Part shown: positions 44,833 to 54,721 of the stretch, in pieces
How the letters are laid out: every line of letters starts with the position of its first letter
How positions within the stretch are numbered: position 1 is the first letter of the stretch
From: Acinetobacter tjernbergiae DSM 14971 = CIP 107465
GTDB taxonomy: Bacteria > Pseudomonadota > Gammaproteobacteria > Pseudomonadales > Moraxellaceae
Reading direction: 5' to 3'
Assembly (NCBI RefSeq): GCF_000374425.1
Contig: NZ_KB894357.1
Span: forward strand, 62,001 to 126,000
DNA length: 64,000 nt
Notes under the pieces: model-generated
What the model was told of the DNA's origin: nothing
Database searches by the model: none
Seen by the model: only the letters and a program-made list of their open reading frames with translations
Program-made: the position numbers and the translations under genes

Positions 44833-46002
44833 TTATTCCGAAACTGGTGCTTTTTTGATATTACGCACTAATGTTTCTAAACATTCGCGATGGTGTGCAA
44901 GGCGATGTTCAAGCAGTTGGAAATCAACTTTAAGCTTATGATCCATTTGATGGATTTTTTCAGCCATTGCCGCTTTTTTCGCTTGTAGTTCTTGCTCTTT
45001 CAATTTAGCCCAATCATTTAATGTATTGGTAAATGCTTCATATTCTTGAGCAATACGTTGTTTCATCTGAGCGATATCAGTATTTACATCGTGACCATAA
45101 ATTGCAAGGTCTTGTTCAGCATATTTAAACTTCATCGCAAGCTCGGCTTTTTGAATATTAAAGCTTGGAATACGACGTAGATTTTTGGCTAAACCTAACT
45201 TAGAACTTGTCCAAATTAACCATTTTGTAGGGTCATATTGCCACCATTTTACGCCGTTACGATAATCGTATTGGAAAATATGGTGATAGTTATGATAACC
45301 CTCACCCCAAGTGAGGATGGCTAAGATGAAATTATCACGTGCGGTATTTTCGTCAGTATAAGGGCGTTTACCCCACATATGACAGAGTGAGTTAATGAAG
45401 AAGGTGACATGGTGGCTGAGGAATAGACGAACTAAACCACCTAAAAGCAACACGCCCCAAATATCATTCACTAACCATCCAATCGGTAATAAAATACCTG
45501 CATGAACAGCAATGACTAAGGGAACATAATATTTATCTTGGAACATAACTAATTTGTCATTCAACAAATCAGGTGCATTTTTATAATCTGGTTCAGCGGC
45601 AGGATAGTTACGTAACATCCAACCCATATGTGCGTACCAAAAACCATTATTAATCGAATACGGGTCTTGGTCTACATCGTCAACATGACGGTGATGTGTA
45701 CGATGACCTGAAGCCCAAAATAGGATACTATTTTGAACGGCAAAGGTTCCCATGATCATGAGAATAATTTTTAAAGGTAGTGTCGCTTCATAAGCACGGT
45801 GTGCCCATAAACGGTGATAACCAGCAGTAATACCTAAACTGCTTACACCCAGTAGGACAAACATGCTAATCCATGCGCCCATACTAAAGTCATGATGATA
45901 GGTATAAATTGGAATCGAAATGAGTGCAACAACTGGTAAAAATATCAATGCAAAAATTGCAATCCAATTAATGGGTGCTTTCTTGAGTGGGGCGGAAGTC
46001 AT
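44833..46002 (-). CDS. Fatty acid (acyl-CoA delta-9 type) desaturase
   Basis: A 389-residue membrane di-iron enzyme. Four membrane helices in two pairs carry the three histidine boxes: HRLWAH (residues ~63-68), GHRTHHRH (~100-107) and YHNYHH (~240-245). This matches the stearoyl-CoA/DesC-like class and would introduce a cis double bond into membrane fatty acids. The ~130-residue C-terminal extension (from AELAMKFKYAEQD) is helical and charged, and longer than in typical bacterial members. GGAG lies upstream of the ATG. It is a single-gene unit with its own terminator. Confidence 0.92.
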   Translation of the reverse strand: MTSAPLKKAPINWIAIFALIFLPVVALISIPIYTYHHDFSMGAWISMFVLLGVSSLGITAGYHRLWAHRAYEATLPLKIILMIMGTFAVQNSILFWASGHRTHHRHVDDVDQDPYSINNGFWYAHMGWMLRNYPAAEPDYKNAPDLLNDKLVMFQDKYYVPLVIAVHAGILLPIGWLVNDIWGVLLLGGLVRLFLSHHVTFFINSLCHMWGKRPYTDENTARDNFILAILTWGEGYHNYHHIFQYDYRNGVKWWQYDPTKWLIWTSSKLGLAKNLRRIPSFNIQKAELAMKFKYAEQDLAIYGHDVNTDIAQMKQRIAQEYEAFTNTLNDWAKLKEQELQAKKAAMAEKIHQMDHKLKVDFQLLEHRLAHHRECLETLVRNIKKAPVSE

Positions 46003-46212
46003 ATCCGTCAGCGCTCCTAAAAACCTTGTTTACACAAGATATAAAACCAAACGAGATAGCAAAACCAATCATGACGATATATTGCTATTTTATGCCTGAT
46101 ATTAGCATGCTCAGATTAGTTAGCACTAGTATTATTCTACAGTTGTATTGAAAGAACAGTAACAGAATTCATTTGTTGAATTAATCAATGAATCAAAAGG
46201 CGAAATAAATCA

Positions 46213-46740
46213 ATGTCTGAACAAATAAGCGTGAAAAATACAATTTATTCTTTGAGCAAGTTTTTTCACAAAACTTTAATATTATCTGTCGCTTTCATAG
46301 TTGTTGCATGTCAAAGCCAACCAACTCAAGTCAACAAAAATAGCCTACAGCCAAAGCGTGTAAATCAATTGCCATCCATGCAAATTCGCAAGAGTAACGA
46401 TGGCGTTCAAGATGTAAGTTGGCAAATTACCATGATTCAAAATAAACGTGCTTTATTCTTCAACCAATATCCAAGTTTTTCGCTGAATTCTATTGCTAAA
46501 ACCGTTTCAGGTCATACAGGCTGCAATATTATTTATGGGACGTATCAATATGATCTTAGCCAAAGGAAAATGAGTTTTGATGTGAGAGCGCAGCACTTTA
46601 GCTGTGATAAAGCATTAGCACAAGAAGCAGAGCTGATGGATGCGATGCAGCGGATTGAACGCTTTCAAATTGAAGGGACGAATTTGTATTTATTAGATGC
46701 AAAAGGGCAGCGTTTAATTCAGGCACAATCTAAAAAATAA
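46213..46740 (+). CDS. META-domain lipoprotein
   Basis: A 175-residue protein. A hydrophobic segment ends at the lipobox VVAC (Cys near residue 33), preceded by an unusually long N-terminal extension. The META domain follows: SWQITMIQNKRALFF, KTVSGHTGCNIIYGTYQYD with the conserved GCN, then AQEAELMDAMQRIERFQIEG and LYLLDAKGQRLI. Role in the envelope unknown; family members are linked to heat-shock or motility phenotypes. AAGGCGA precedes ATG 46213. Confidence 0.85.
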   Translation: MSEQISVKNTIYSLSKFFHKTLILSVAFIVVACQSQPTQVNKNSLQPKRVNQLPSMQIRKSNDGVQDVSWQITMIQNKRALFFNQYPSFSLNSIAKTVSGHTGCNIIYGTYQYDLSQRKMSFDVRAQHFSCDKALAQEAELMDAMQRIERFQIEGTNLYLLDAKGQRLIQAQSKK

Positions 46741-46749
46741 AATCAGTTG

Positions 46750-46771
46750 GCGGAATAAATTCCGCTCTTTT
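46750..46771 (+). terminator. Rho-independent terminator of the META-domain gene
   Basis: GCGGAA and TTCCGC pair around a TAAA loop, followed by TCTTTTAT. It overlaps the last bases of the convergent phosphodiesterase gene. Confidence 0.85.
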
Positions 46772-47489
46772 ATAAAGTCAGATGTTGCAACATGGTACTT
46801 GGTACATCGGTGATCAAGCCTTGAATGCCTAATTGTTGTAGGTGTTTGGCACGTTCAACCTCATTGACTGTCCAAACACTGATGGCAAGCTGAGCTTGCT
46901 GAGTGAGCTGAATGATTTCATCTGTTGCAAGTTGATCTTTCCAGCCAATTTGGCAGCATCCGTATTGATGTGCGAGTTCGATGGCATATTCCCCAATCGG
47001 AATTTCAACTAACAAGCCACGTTTAAAATGACTTTGATGTTGTTGCAATGCCGCTAAAATTTTCACATCAAAACTGGTAATCGTAGCAGCCTGTTCAAAG
47101 TCGAGTAAATCTTGATGTAATTGCAGAACTAAACGCTCAGCAGCAGCTTCATCTGCAACGGCTTTAATTTCAACTTCAATATGTTCAAAGTCAGTTAAAC
47201 AAGCCATCACATGGGGCAGGCTAGGTGTGTATTCCTCAAATGCCCAAGCATGCCATTGATGACGATGATCGAATTGCTGAGCCTCGTGTAAATTACAGCT
47301 TTCAACATGCTGTAATTTACCCGTGGTACGAACAAAATCATCATCATGAATCACCACCAATTGGTCATCTTTAAGTTGACGTACATCAAACTCGACGGCA
47401 CGTATACCTAGATTATGTAGATAACGAAAGCCACCTAACGTATTTTCAGGAGCTTCGCCACGTGCACCACGATGACCAATGATTCGCAT
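46770..47489 (-). CDS. Glycerophosphodiester phosphodiesterase
   Basis: A 239-residue GDPD that hydrolyses glycerophosphodiesters to glycerol-3-phosphate and an alcohol. It has the catalytic HRGARGEAPENTLGGF with its two histidine/arginine residues, AVEFDVRQLKDDQLVVIHDDDFVRTT with the metal-binding Glu/Asp/His, and VEIKA. Without a signal peptide it is probably cytoplasmic (UgpQ-like). It follows the cobalamin adenosyltransferase by 20 nt on the same strand, but the functions are unrelated. Confidence 0.92.
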   Translation of the reverse strand: MRIIGHRGARGEAPENTLGGFRYLHNLGIRAVEFDVRQLKDDQLVVIHDDDFVRTTGKLQHVESCNLHEAQQFDHRHQWHAWAFEEYTPSLPHVMACLTDFEHIEVEIKAVADEAAAERLVLQLHQDLLDFEQAATITSFDVKILAALQQHQSHFKRGLLVEIPIGEYAIELAHQYGCCQIGWKDQLATDEIIQLTQQAQLAISVWTVNEVERAKHLQQLGIQGLITDVPSTMLQHLTL

Positions 47490-47509
47490 TTTGATTTACC
47501 TTAGAATAA

Positions 47510-48097
47510 TTATGCTTGATCAATACTATCATTAATGTTTTTTTGCCAAAGCACTTCACTACCGCCTTCCGCACGCTGCAAAGCACGCGAAGCAACAAAT
47601 AACCAGTCAGATAAACGGTTTAAAAGTTGTAATGCAGTAGCTTGAATGTTTTGATCACGATTGTGTACTGACATTAAAGCACGTTCTGCACGGCGGCATA
47701 CGGCACGAGCTTGATGTGCATAACTACATGCTAAGCTACCCGAAGGTAAGATAAATTCTTTAAGCATCGGTAGCGATTCATTCATGTGATCAATTTCTTT
47801 TTCGAGAAATTCGATACAAATTGGTTGGAGTAAATGATAGTTCGGAATACAAACTTCACCGCCTAAATCGAACAGCCAATGTTGAATCAAGCTTAAACTT
47901 TTATCCCAATCAGCTTTATTTTCAATTTGAGATGCGCTGATTTGTGCCCGAAGTACGCCAATCGTGGCATTGAGTTCATCTACATCACCTAGTGCATTAA
48001 TTCGTAAGTCATCTTTAGCAACACGTGAACCATCCCCAAGCCCCGTTGTGCCTGAATCACCTGTGCGTGTATAGATTTTACTTAAACGATGTCCCAT
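47510..48097 (-). CDS. Cob(I)alamin adenosyltransferase, PduO type
   Basis: A 195-residue enzyme that transfers adenosyl from ATP to cob(I)alamin, producing coenzyme B12. It has KIYTRTGDSGTTGLGDGSRV (ATP loop), ALGDVDELNATIGVLRAQ and the RRAERALM segment with conserved Arg/Glu of the trimeric PduO family. It is the next gene after btuB, so import and activation of the vitamin are linked. A terminator between the two limits read-through from the riboswitch-controlled transcript. Confidence 0.92.
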   Translation of the reverse strand: MGHRLSKIYTRTGDSGTTGLGDGSRVAKDDLRINALGDVDELNATIGVLRAQISASQIENKADWDKSLSLIQHWLFDLGGEVCIPNYHLLQPICIEFLEKEIDHMNESLPMLKEFILPSGSLACSYAHQARAVCRRAERALMSVHNRDQNIQATALQLLNRLSDWLFVASRALQRAEGGSEVLWQKNINDSIDQA

Positions 48098-48110
48098 GAA
48101 ACTGTCCTAC

Positions 48111-48148
48111 AAATAAAAAGGGGATAATGTCGGTCAGAACATTACCCC
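48111..48148 (-). terminator. Rho-independent terminator of btuB
   Basis: On the minus strand GGGGTAATGT pairs with ACATTATCCCC (one bulge) around an 8-nt loop, followed by a T-rich tract. It lies between the btuB stop and the adenosyltransferase start. Confidence 0.8.
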
Positions 48149-48192
48149 GAAATTGGAGTTAAGAAAATATTTTTGTTGTCTAGATTGCACGA

Positions 48193-50076
48193 TTAATAAC
48201 GTAAGGTGACACCCACAGAAGCTTGGCGACCACCGTTGATGTACCAATCTGTTGCAGATCGAGATACTTGGTGGTACTGATTATCCCAAAGGTTTTGAAT
48301 GTTGGTAAAGATTTTTACATTTGGATTAATATTCCAAAAGGCGTTGAAATCCATCGTCGCATAGCCAGGTACTTGAATAGGATTTGCAGTATTTGATGCA
48401 TTTGATTTTGAACGAGCAATCGCTGAAATATTGATACCGTAGATAGAGTTCTCTAAACCAGTTGTTAGGGTAACAGTATTTTTTGGTCTGTAAGCTATTT
48501 CTAACCCAGTTTCTTTATTTTCAGTTTTTACATAGGCATATTGGGTTGAAATGAAGTAATCATCTTGTTGCCATTTTAAACCTAATTCACCACCTTTAAA
48601 TGTGGCTTTATCAACGTTTAAGTTTTGATAAACAGGAAAAGTTGTTACCCAATCACCATCACAGGTTGCAATACATTGAGATGAAATTAAATTCTTAACT
48701 TCATTTTGATAAAGTGAAATATTTGCAAGTAAATTTTGATTCAATTGATAGTCAGCACCAATTTCATAAGAAGTACTTTCCTCTGGTTTTAAATCAATAT
48801 TTCCTCCCCATTGTGAGTACATTTCATTGAGTGTTGGTGCACGGAATGCACTTCCAATATTCGCATACATACTTGCATTCGGTAAGAAATGATAGCGAAC
48901 AGCAGCTTGACCAACGGTATGATCACCAAAGCGCTCATTGTCTTCTAAACGCACACCCACTTGCGTATCAAATTGTTCATTTTTAAATTGGTGTTGGAGG
49001 TAATAGCCTGTGCTATCAACACTCTGATCACCTTTTAAAATTGTGTTGGTTTGATAATTTGCATCCGTATATGTTGCACCAACTAAGATATTTTGATTTG
49101 GGGTGAATTTCCATTTTAGGCTTAAATCACCTTCATTATTTTCAGTGTCGTAGCGTGAGCCATAAGAAGGTACATTTTGCTTATCTTGCGCATTTGAATA
49201 ACGTGCATTTACGATTAAATCAGGCAAAATATTGTAGGCAAGCTTTGCATTAATGACACGATTCTCAAATTGGCGTTGTGCTGTATTGCTAATATAGTTA
49301 TTAGTGAAAATATTGGTTCCCTTATTTTCACTAATCGAAGCAGAAGCATCTATTGTATTTTCTTGATAAAAACCGACTTTGGCGTGATAGCCCTTTTGAT
49401 CATAACTGGCTTTTTCATTTTTAGGTTGGCTTTCTAGAATGCGTGTGCCATCACTTTCTAAGCGTTGACCACCGACTTGTGCATAAAAACCTTGATCAGT
49501 CACTAAATTGGCATTGGCGATCGTTTTATAAGTGTTATTTTCCCCATAAATGCTTGTTAAATCTGCCCCTGTTTTTTCAGGTTTTTTTGAAATTAATTGG
49601 ACAACACCGCCAATTGCATCACTGCCATATTGTACAGATGCTGGTCCTTTTAAGATTTCAACTTGTTGAACATCAGTTGTATCTAAAAATGCAGGATAGA
49701 GTGGGGCAAGTTCATTTTGACTGTTTAAGCGAGCACCATCTTTAAGAACTAAAGTATGAACTGATTTCGCGCCGCGAAGTGAAATCTCAGAAATTTGTCC
49801 TAAGCCACCGCTTTGTTTTATATATACCGATGGATCACGTTGAATTACATCAGAGATATTTAATAAAGGATTTTGTTCAATCGTCTTTTGATCAATCACA
49901 GTTAGACGTGCAGGAACATTCTTTAACTTTTCTTCAGAACGAGATGCCGTTACAACAATCGTATCAAGTGTTGCTGTTTTATTCGTTGATTGATCTTGAG
50001 CAAAAGTAGTTGAAGAAAACCCCATCGCAATAGCGATAGCACCAACTAAACGTGTCGGTTGAAAAATAGTAGACAT
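48193..50076 (-). CDS. btuB: TonB-dependent vitamin B12 receptor
   Basis: A 627-residue outer-membrane receptor for cobalamin. The signal peptide is MSTIFQPTRLVGAIAIAMGF to TTFAQ. The TonB box DTIVVTASR is followed by a plug with VYIKQSGGLGQISEISLRGA and EILKGPASVQYGSDAIGGVV, then a barrel ending ASVGVTLRY. GGAG lies 8 nt before ATG 50076, so this start is used rather than 50097. A cobalamin riboswitch in the leader identifies the substrate class and predicts repression when coenzyme B12 is plentiful. Confidence 0.93.
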   Translation of the reverse strand: MSTIFQPTRLVGAIAIAMGFSSTTFAQDQSTNKTATLDTIVVTASRSEEKLKNVPARLTVIDQKTIEQNPLLNISDVIQRDPSVYIKQSGGLGQISEISLRGAKSVHTLVLKDGARLNSQNELAPLYPAFLDTTDVQQVEILKGPASVQYGSDAIGGVVQLISKKPEKTGADLTSIYGENNTYKTIANANLVTDQGFYAQVGGQRLESDGTRILESQPKNEKASYDQKGYHAKVGFYQENTIDASASISENKGTNIFTNNYISNTAQRQFENRVINAKLAYNILPDLIVNARYSNAQDKQNVPSYGSRYDTENNEGDLSLKWKFTPNQNILVGATYTDANYQTNTILKGDQSVDSTGYYLQHQFKNEQFDTQVGVRLEDNERFGDHTVGQAAVRYHFLPNASMYANIGSAFRAPTLNEMYSQWGGNIDLKPEESTSYEIGADYQLNQNLLANISLYQNEVKNLISSQCIATCDGDWVTTFPVYQNLNVDKATFKGGELGLKWQQDDYFISTQYAYVKTENKETGLEIAYRPKNTVTLTTGLENSIYGINISAIARSKSNASNTANPIQVPGYATMDFNAFWNINPNVKIFTNIQNLWDNQYHQVSRSATDWYINGGRQASVGVTLRY

Positions 50077-50128
50077 GATGTCGCTCCATACATTCACCCG
50101 TCGTGAATGTTAACGTGGAAATAAACAA

Positions 50129-50315
50129 CAAGCAGGTCTCCGGACTTCACTATATCATCACAATGATGATGCTATTAATCATCTTCCCACATCATTCAGA
50201 TGCAGTGATTTGGCGTTTAGCTGAGATTAATAATTCGGTGTTACCGTTGCGAGGGCAGTGTTGGACTTACACCAACTTCCCTATAAGCAAAAGAATTTGC
50301 TTTAGACTTGTTGCG
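50129..50315 (-). ncRNA. Cobalamin riboswitch in the btuB leader
   Basis: Read on the minus strand, GGGAAGTTGGTGTAAGTCC, then ACTGCCCTCGCAACGGTAA, and finally GTCCGGAGACCTGC are the conserved core elements of the adenosylcobalamin riboswitch in correct order and spacing. It ends 52 nt before the btuB start codon. Binding should reduce expression of the receptor. Outer boundaries are approximate. Confidence 0.93.
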
Positions 50316-50326
50316 AGATGGCGCGA

Positions 50327-50355
50327 AGTATAGAGTGTTAACGTTTTTTAAACAA
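50327..50355 (-). promoter_or_regulatory. Promoter of the riboswitch-btuB transcript
   Basis: TTGTTT (50350-50355) and TATACT (50327-50332) on the minus strand are separated by 17 nt and lie just upstream of the riboswitch, a near-consensus sigma-70 promoter. Confidence 0.78.
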
Positions 50356-50443
50356 TTGCATTTGGAAATGAACTTTGACCAAAGTATGTCAAATTGCTTT
50401 ACAATGTGAGAGTAGTAAATAGTCATCTCAAATTGGACATCAA

Positions 50444-51103
50444 ATGCGCCAAACCCAACTCCGAACTCGTGCCAAAATTTGTGGAATCACGCGGACTCAA
50501 GATATTGATGCTGTTGTGCAAGCAGGAGCAGATGCGATTGGTTTTGTATTCTTTCCTCCAAGCCCACGTCATGTCAGTATTGAACAAGCGCAAATCTTGG
50601 TAAGCTTAGTACCCGCTTATGTTCAGTTGGTTGGTTTATTTGTAAATGCAAGCGCAGAAGAAATACAAACAGTGCTTGATTCAGTTCCTTTAGATGTATT
50701 ACAACTGCATGGTGATGAAACACCTGAACAATGCCAACAGATTGCTGTGCAATGTAAACGTCGTTGGTACAAGGCTATTCAAGTTAAACCTGATTTAGAT
50801 ATTTTGACCGAAATTCAACGCTATCAAGCTATGGGAGCCAGTGCGGTTCTACTTGATGCGTGGCATCCTGATTTAAAAGGTGGAACAGGCCACTGTTTCG
50901 ACTGGAATAAATTTCCAAAACTCGATATTCCACTAATCTTGGCAGGGGGCTTAACCCCTGAAAATGTGAGTGACGCTATTGATACTACAGCCGCTTTTGC
51001 TGTGGATGTCAGCGGAGGCGTCGAGTCCGCAAAAGGTATAAAAGACCAACAACTCATTGAAAAATTTATGCAAGGAGTCCAACGTGGATCAGCAAAACCT
51101 TAG
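50444..51103 (+). CDS. trpF: Phosphoribosylanthranilate isomerase
   Basis: A 219-residue TIM barrel for the third step of tryptophan synthesis. It has [26 protein letters not shown] with the catalytic Cys, [19 protein letters not shown] and the phosphate-binding [10 protein letters not shown] and VDVSGGVES. Length is typical. trpB begins inside its last codons (20-nt overlap), so the two are coupled. It diverges from the btuB unit. Confidence 0.95.
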   Translation: MRQTQLRTRAKICGITRTQDIDAVVQAGADAIGFVFFPPSPRHVSIEQAQILVSLVPAYVQLVGLFVNASAEEIQTVLDSVPLDVLQLHGDETPEQCQQIAVQCKRRWYKAIQVKPDLDILTEIQRYQAMGASAVLLDAWHPDLKGGTGHCFDWNKFPKLDIPLILAGGLTPENVSDAIDTTAAFAVDVSGGVESAKGIKDQQLIEKFMQGVQRGSAKP

Positions 51104-52328
51104 TCAACAAAATCAGGCGATTGACTACACCCAGTTTCCAGATGCTCAGGGGCATTTTGGTATTCATGGTGGGCGTTTTGTGTCAGAAACGCTTATGGCT
51201 GCACTTGAAGACTTAGAAAGTCTTTATGGTCGTATGAAAAATGATGCCCAGTTTTTAGCAGAGTTTGACCGTGATCTTGCGTTCTATGTTGGTCGTCCGA
51301 GTCCACTTTATCATGCTGAACGATGGTCTCAGCACCTCGGCGGTGCGCAAATTTACCTGAAACGTGAAGACTTGAACCATACAGGTTCGCATAAGGTCAA
51401 CAACACGATTGGTCAGGCTTTATTGGCAAAACTGTCGGGCAAAAAACGTATTATTGCAGAAACAGGCGCGGGTCAACATGGTGTTGCGACCGCGACGATT
51501 GCTGCACGTTTAGGTATGGAGTGTGTGGTGTACATGGGTGCTGAAGACGTAAAACGTCAGGCAATGAATGTATATCGTATGCGTTTGCTTGGAGCGACTG
51601 TAGTCCCTGTGCAAAGCGGTTCAAAAACATTAAAAGATGCCATGAACGAAGCAATGCGTGATTGGGTGACTAATGTTGATACGACTTATTATGTGATTGG
51701 TACGGTTGCTGGCCCACACCCATATCCACAACTTGTTCGTGATTTCCAATCAATTATTGGTCGTGAAGCACGCCAACAAATCCAGACGCAAGCAGGGCGT
51801 TTACCTGATGCCTTGGTCGCTTGTGTTGGTGGTGGTTCAAATGCAATGGGCTTGTTCTATCCATTCCTGAATGACCAAGATGTGAAAATGTACGGTGTTG
51901 AAGCCGCAGGCTATGGTATTGAAACAGGTAAACACTCTGCTCCATTAAATGCAGGGCATGTGGGTGTATTACATGGTAACCGTACTTATCTCATGTCGGA
52001 TGAGCAAGGTCAGATCATTGAAACACATAGTATTTCAGCAGGTTTGGACTATCCAGGTGTTGGCCCAGAGCATAGTTTCTTAAAAGATATGCATCGTGTT
52101 GAATATGTGCCGATCAGAGATGATGAAGCACTACAAGGTTTCCGTGATTTAACACAAATTGAAGGGATTATTCCTGCGCTTGAAAGTTCACATGCGATGG
52201 CTTATGTGACGAAACTTGCGCCAACCATGTCGAAAGATCAAATCATTATTGCAACAGTTTCAGGTCGTGGAGATAAAGACTTGATGACCGTTGCTAAAAT
52301 TGATGGTATTCCGATGGTCGACTTATAA
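51084..52328 (+). CDS. trpB: Tryptophan synthase beta subunit
   Basis: A 414-residue PLP enzyme joining indole and serine to tryptophan. It has GRFVSETLM, the PLP lysine Lys104 in [31 protein letters not shown] and the phosphate-binding [10 protein letters not shown]. The start is GTG 51084: AAGGAG lies 6 nt upstream, and the longer frame from 51057 merely overlaps trpF. The partner trpA lies 6.7 kb downstream rather than adjacent. Confidence 0.95.
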   Translation: MDQQNLSQQNQAIDYTQFPDAQGHFGIHGGRFVSETLMAALEDLESLYGRMKNDAQFLAEFDRDLAFYVGRPSPLYHAERWSQHLGGAQIYLKREDLNHTGSHKVNNTIGQALLAKLSGKKRIIAETGAGQHGVATATIAARLGMECVVYMGAEDVKRQAMNVYRMRLLGATVVPVQSGSKTLKDAMNEAMRDWVTNVDTTYYVIGTVAGPHPYPQLVRDFQSIIGREARQQIQTQAGRLPDALVACVGGGSNAMGLFYPFLNDQDVKMYGVEAAGYGIETGKHSAPLNAGHVGVLHGNRTYLMSDEQGQIIETHSISAGLDYPGVGPEHSFLKDMHRVEYVPIRDDEALQGFRDLTQIEGIIPALESSHAMAYVTKLAPTMSKDQIIIATVSGRGDKDLMTVAKIDGIPMVDL

Positions 52329-52448
52329 AACTGAATATTTGTGTGATATTATTGAATAAATAGTGTGCTAAAACAGAATTGATTTTTATGCTCTGACTAG
52401 CTATACATGGACGTATAACACGATAATAATCACACAGGATTGTAGGGG

Positions 52449-53597
52449 ATGAAATACTCCTTACCCATATATATTAGTAAAGCCTTTCTTGTCATTTTGG
52501 ATTGGGATTTAGTCAAAAAATCCCAATCTATACTTATTTATGCCAGCTTTACTGCGGTTGTTATATATTTTATGCAAATAAAGTATATGTACCACCCTTT
52601 AGCAAATACTGAGCTACTCGTTAAGCTCGAATGGTTATATCCCAGTATATTTGTTTTAAATACATTTTTAATCTTATTTGGTTTTTTTATTAAGAATAAG
52701 CCAAAATTTCATATTTATTATGTATTATTTCTATCTGTCTATTACCCATTTTCACTGTTAGGTTTGCCAATAGGAATTGGTTTGCTGAATATTCTTAATG
52801 GGATTATTTTTATGGGAATTGCTTTTACGGCATTATTGTTGTTCCCTCGGTTTGTTGTTTATTTTGGTTTGGCTTCTTATATCATTGCATATTTTCTTTT
52901 GTCTGGACTCACTGTGCTTGGTTATCTAGATTATGCGATGGCCTATAAGCCATATATATTGCTGCATAAAGATGTTCAGAATACCCAGATTGTTTATTCA
53001 ATGTTTTATACGACTTTATATGCAGCATTTACCATAACTTTATTTGATATTAGTGTAGAGCGTTGGCGTAGATATAACTCAAAAATAGAGAAACTTAGTT
53101 GCACTGATGAATTAACGAATCTGCTTAATCGTCGAGGGGTTAATCAAATTATTGATTTACAGATGCAGCAGGCACAAATTACTCACCGTGAAACATCATT
53201 AATTATGGTCGATATTGATAATTTTAAAAAAATTAATGATCAGTATGGACATCATCAAGGTGATTTGGTTTTAAAACATGTCGCCGATATATTGCGGAAA
53301 AATTTGCGAGCCAGTGATGTGATTGGACGTTATGGTGGTGAGGAGTTTGTTATTTTATTGCCATTTACTTTAATTGAAAATGCGGTTGCAGTAGCAGAAG
53401 TTTGTCGTAAAGCATTAGAGCAAAGTACAATTAAAGTTAATGAAACGGAATTTCTTTATGTTCAAGCTTGCTTTGGGGTAAGTAGTACAGTTCATAGCGG
53501 TTTTGATTATATGAGTTTATTTGAACAAGCAGATAAAGCATTATATGAAGCCAAGCATAATGGAAAAAATCAGGTTAGAACAGTTCATACACTGTAA
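52449..53597 (+). CDS. Membrane diguanylate cyclase (GGDEF domain)
   Basis: A 382-residue protein with about six membrane helices in the first 205 residues and a C-terminal GGDEF domain (residues ~215-380). It contains DELTNLLNRRGVNQII, MVDIDNFKKINDQYGHHQGD and the active-site RYGGEEFVILLP near residue 296. The intact GGEEF and upstream aspartate suggest active synthesis of cyclic di-GMP. The membrane domain matches no named sensor I know. No RxxD inhibitory site is evident. Confidence 0.9.
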   Translation: MKYSLPIYISKAFLVILDWDLVKKSQSILIYASFTAVVIYFMQIKYMYHPLANTELLVKLEWLYPSIFVLNTFLILFGFFIKNKPKFHIYYVLFLSVYYPFSLLGLPIGIGLLNILNGIIFMGIAFTALLLFPRFVVYFGLASYIIAYFLLSGLTVLGYLDYAMAYKPYILLHKDVQNTQIVYSMFYTTLYAAFTITLFDISVERWRRYNSKIEKLSCTDELTNLLNRRGVNQIIDLQMQQAQITHRETSLIMVDIDNFKKINDQYGHHQGDLVLKHVADILRKNLRASDVIGRYGGEEFVILLPFTLIENAVAVAEVCRKALEQSTIKVNETEFLYVQACFGVSSTVHSGFDYMSLFEQADKALYEAKHNGKNQVRTVHTL

Positions 53598-53615
53598 TTT
53601 ATTTGAGGGAATATT

Positions 53616-54611
53616 GTGAAATTGATACAAGAGAATGGTCAGCCTCGTTATGGGCGTTTTGATCAGATACCCTCAAAAATTAATCTAGATGACTATATTT
53701 ATAAAACACCTTATGGTCAGGTGCTAAAAGGTTGGCGTAAGCAACTTAAGTATAAGAAATTTAAGTTTTGTGGTTTACAACATGAGCATTACAGTATTGG
53801 TATTGCGATTGTCGATCTATCATGGGCAGGGCATGGCTTTTTCTATGTTTATGATCACCTTTCTGAAAAAGTAATCGAATGGAATGCGATTCAGCCATTG
53901 GCGTTGAAAACTCAACTCGATGAACAACCTTTATTCAGTCAAAGTTATTTTAAAAAATCGGCTTATCAATTTGATATGCAACACGCCAATGGTGTGCGTT
54001 ATATCCAAGTGACCAAACATGGTGAAGTACAACTGAAAGCACGTATTTTCTGTGCTGGTACGGATGCACTCAGTTTATGTAGCCCAACAGGGATTAATGG
54101 TTGGACATATACACAAAAACAAACCACTTTGGCAGTAGAAGGCTTTTTCATTAGTCCAGATCAACAGCAGATCGAATTTAATTCTCACAGCCTAGCTGCA
54201 CTCGATGATACCTGTGGTTTTTTACGACCTGAAACCGCTTGGTTTTGGTTGTCGTGTCAATTTCGAGATGCAAATGATCGCCGTATTGGTTTGAATCTCG
54301 CATCAGGTGTGAATGAAAGCTTTGGTAATGAAAATGCGTTGTGGGTTGATGGTCGTTTATATCCACTGACTGATATTTTATTTGAACAACAAAATGAAAA
54401 CTGTTGGTCAATTCGTTCTTTAGATGAGCGATTAAATTTATTGGTTGAAACAGGTTGGTGTCGTTTTGAAAATATTAATCTGCGTTTGATCGGTAGTCAG
54501 TTTAATCAATGGCAAGCGAAAGTCAGCGGTACGATTGAACATGAAAATGTTGAATTGGTGTTATTAGATAATGAATATGGATTATTAGAACAGCACTATG
54601 CAAAGTGGTGA
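53616..54611 (+). CDS. DUF2804 family protein
   Basis: A 331-residue soluble protein of all-beta character. Features fitting DUF2804 are GFFYVYDHLSEKVIEW, SPTGINGWTYTQKQ, SLAALDDTCGFLRPETAWFWLSCQ and GLNLASGVNESFGNENALWVDG. Function unknown. The start is GTG 53616 with GAGGGA 5 nt upstream. It follows the cyclase after 18 nt and is probably in one transcript with it. Confidence 0.85.
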   Translation: MKLIQENGQPRYGRFDQIPSKINLDDYIYKTPYGQVLKGWRKQLKYKKFKFCGLQHEHYSIGIAIVDLSWAGHGFFYVYDHLSEKVIEWNAIQPLALKTQLDEQPLFSQSYFKKSAYQFDMQHANGVRYIQVTKHGEVQLKARIFCAGTDALSLCSPTGINGWTYTQKQTTLAVEGFFISPDQQQIEFNSHSLAALDDTCGFLRPETAWFWLSCQFRDANDRRIGLNLASGVNESFGNENALWVDGRLYPLTDILFEQQNENCWSIRSLDERLNLLVETGWCRFENINLRLIGSQFNQWQAKVSGTIEHENVELVLLDNEYGLLEQHYAKW

Positions 54612-54721
54612 TTGTTAGAATATGAGTCTGTTTAATATTTTATATCTAGGTGGGGTGGGTTGAAGATATAAAATCAAGTAGTTGGTATCCAGCAGTATAG
54701 CAGATGGGGATGGAGGATATA

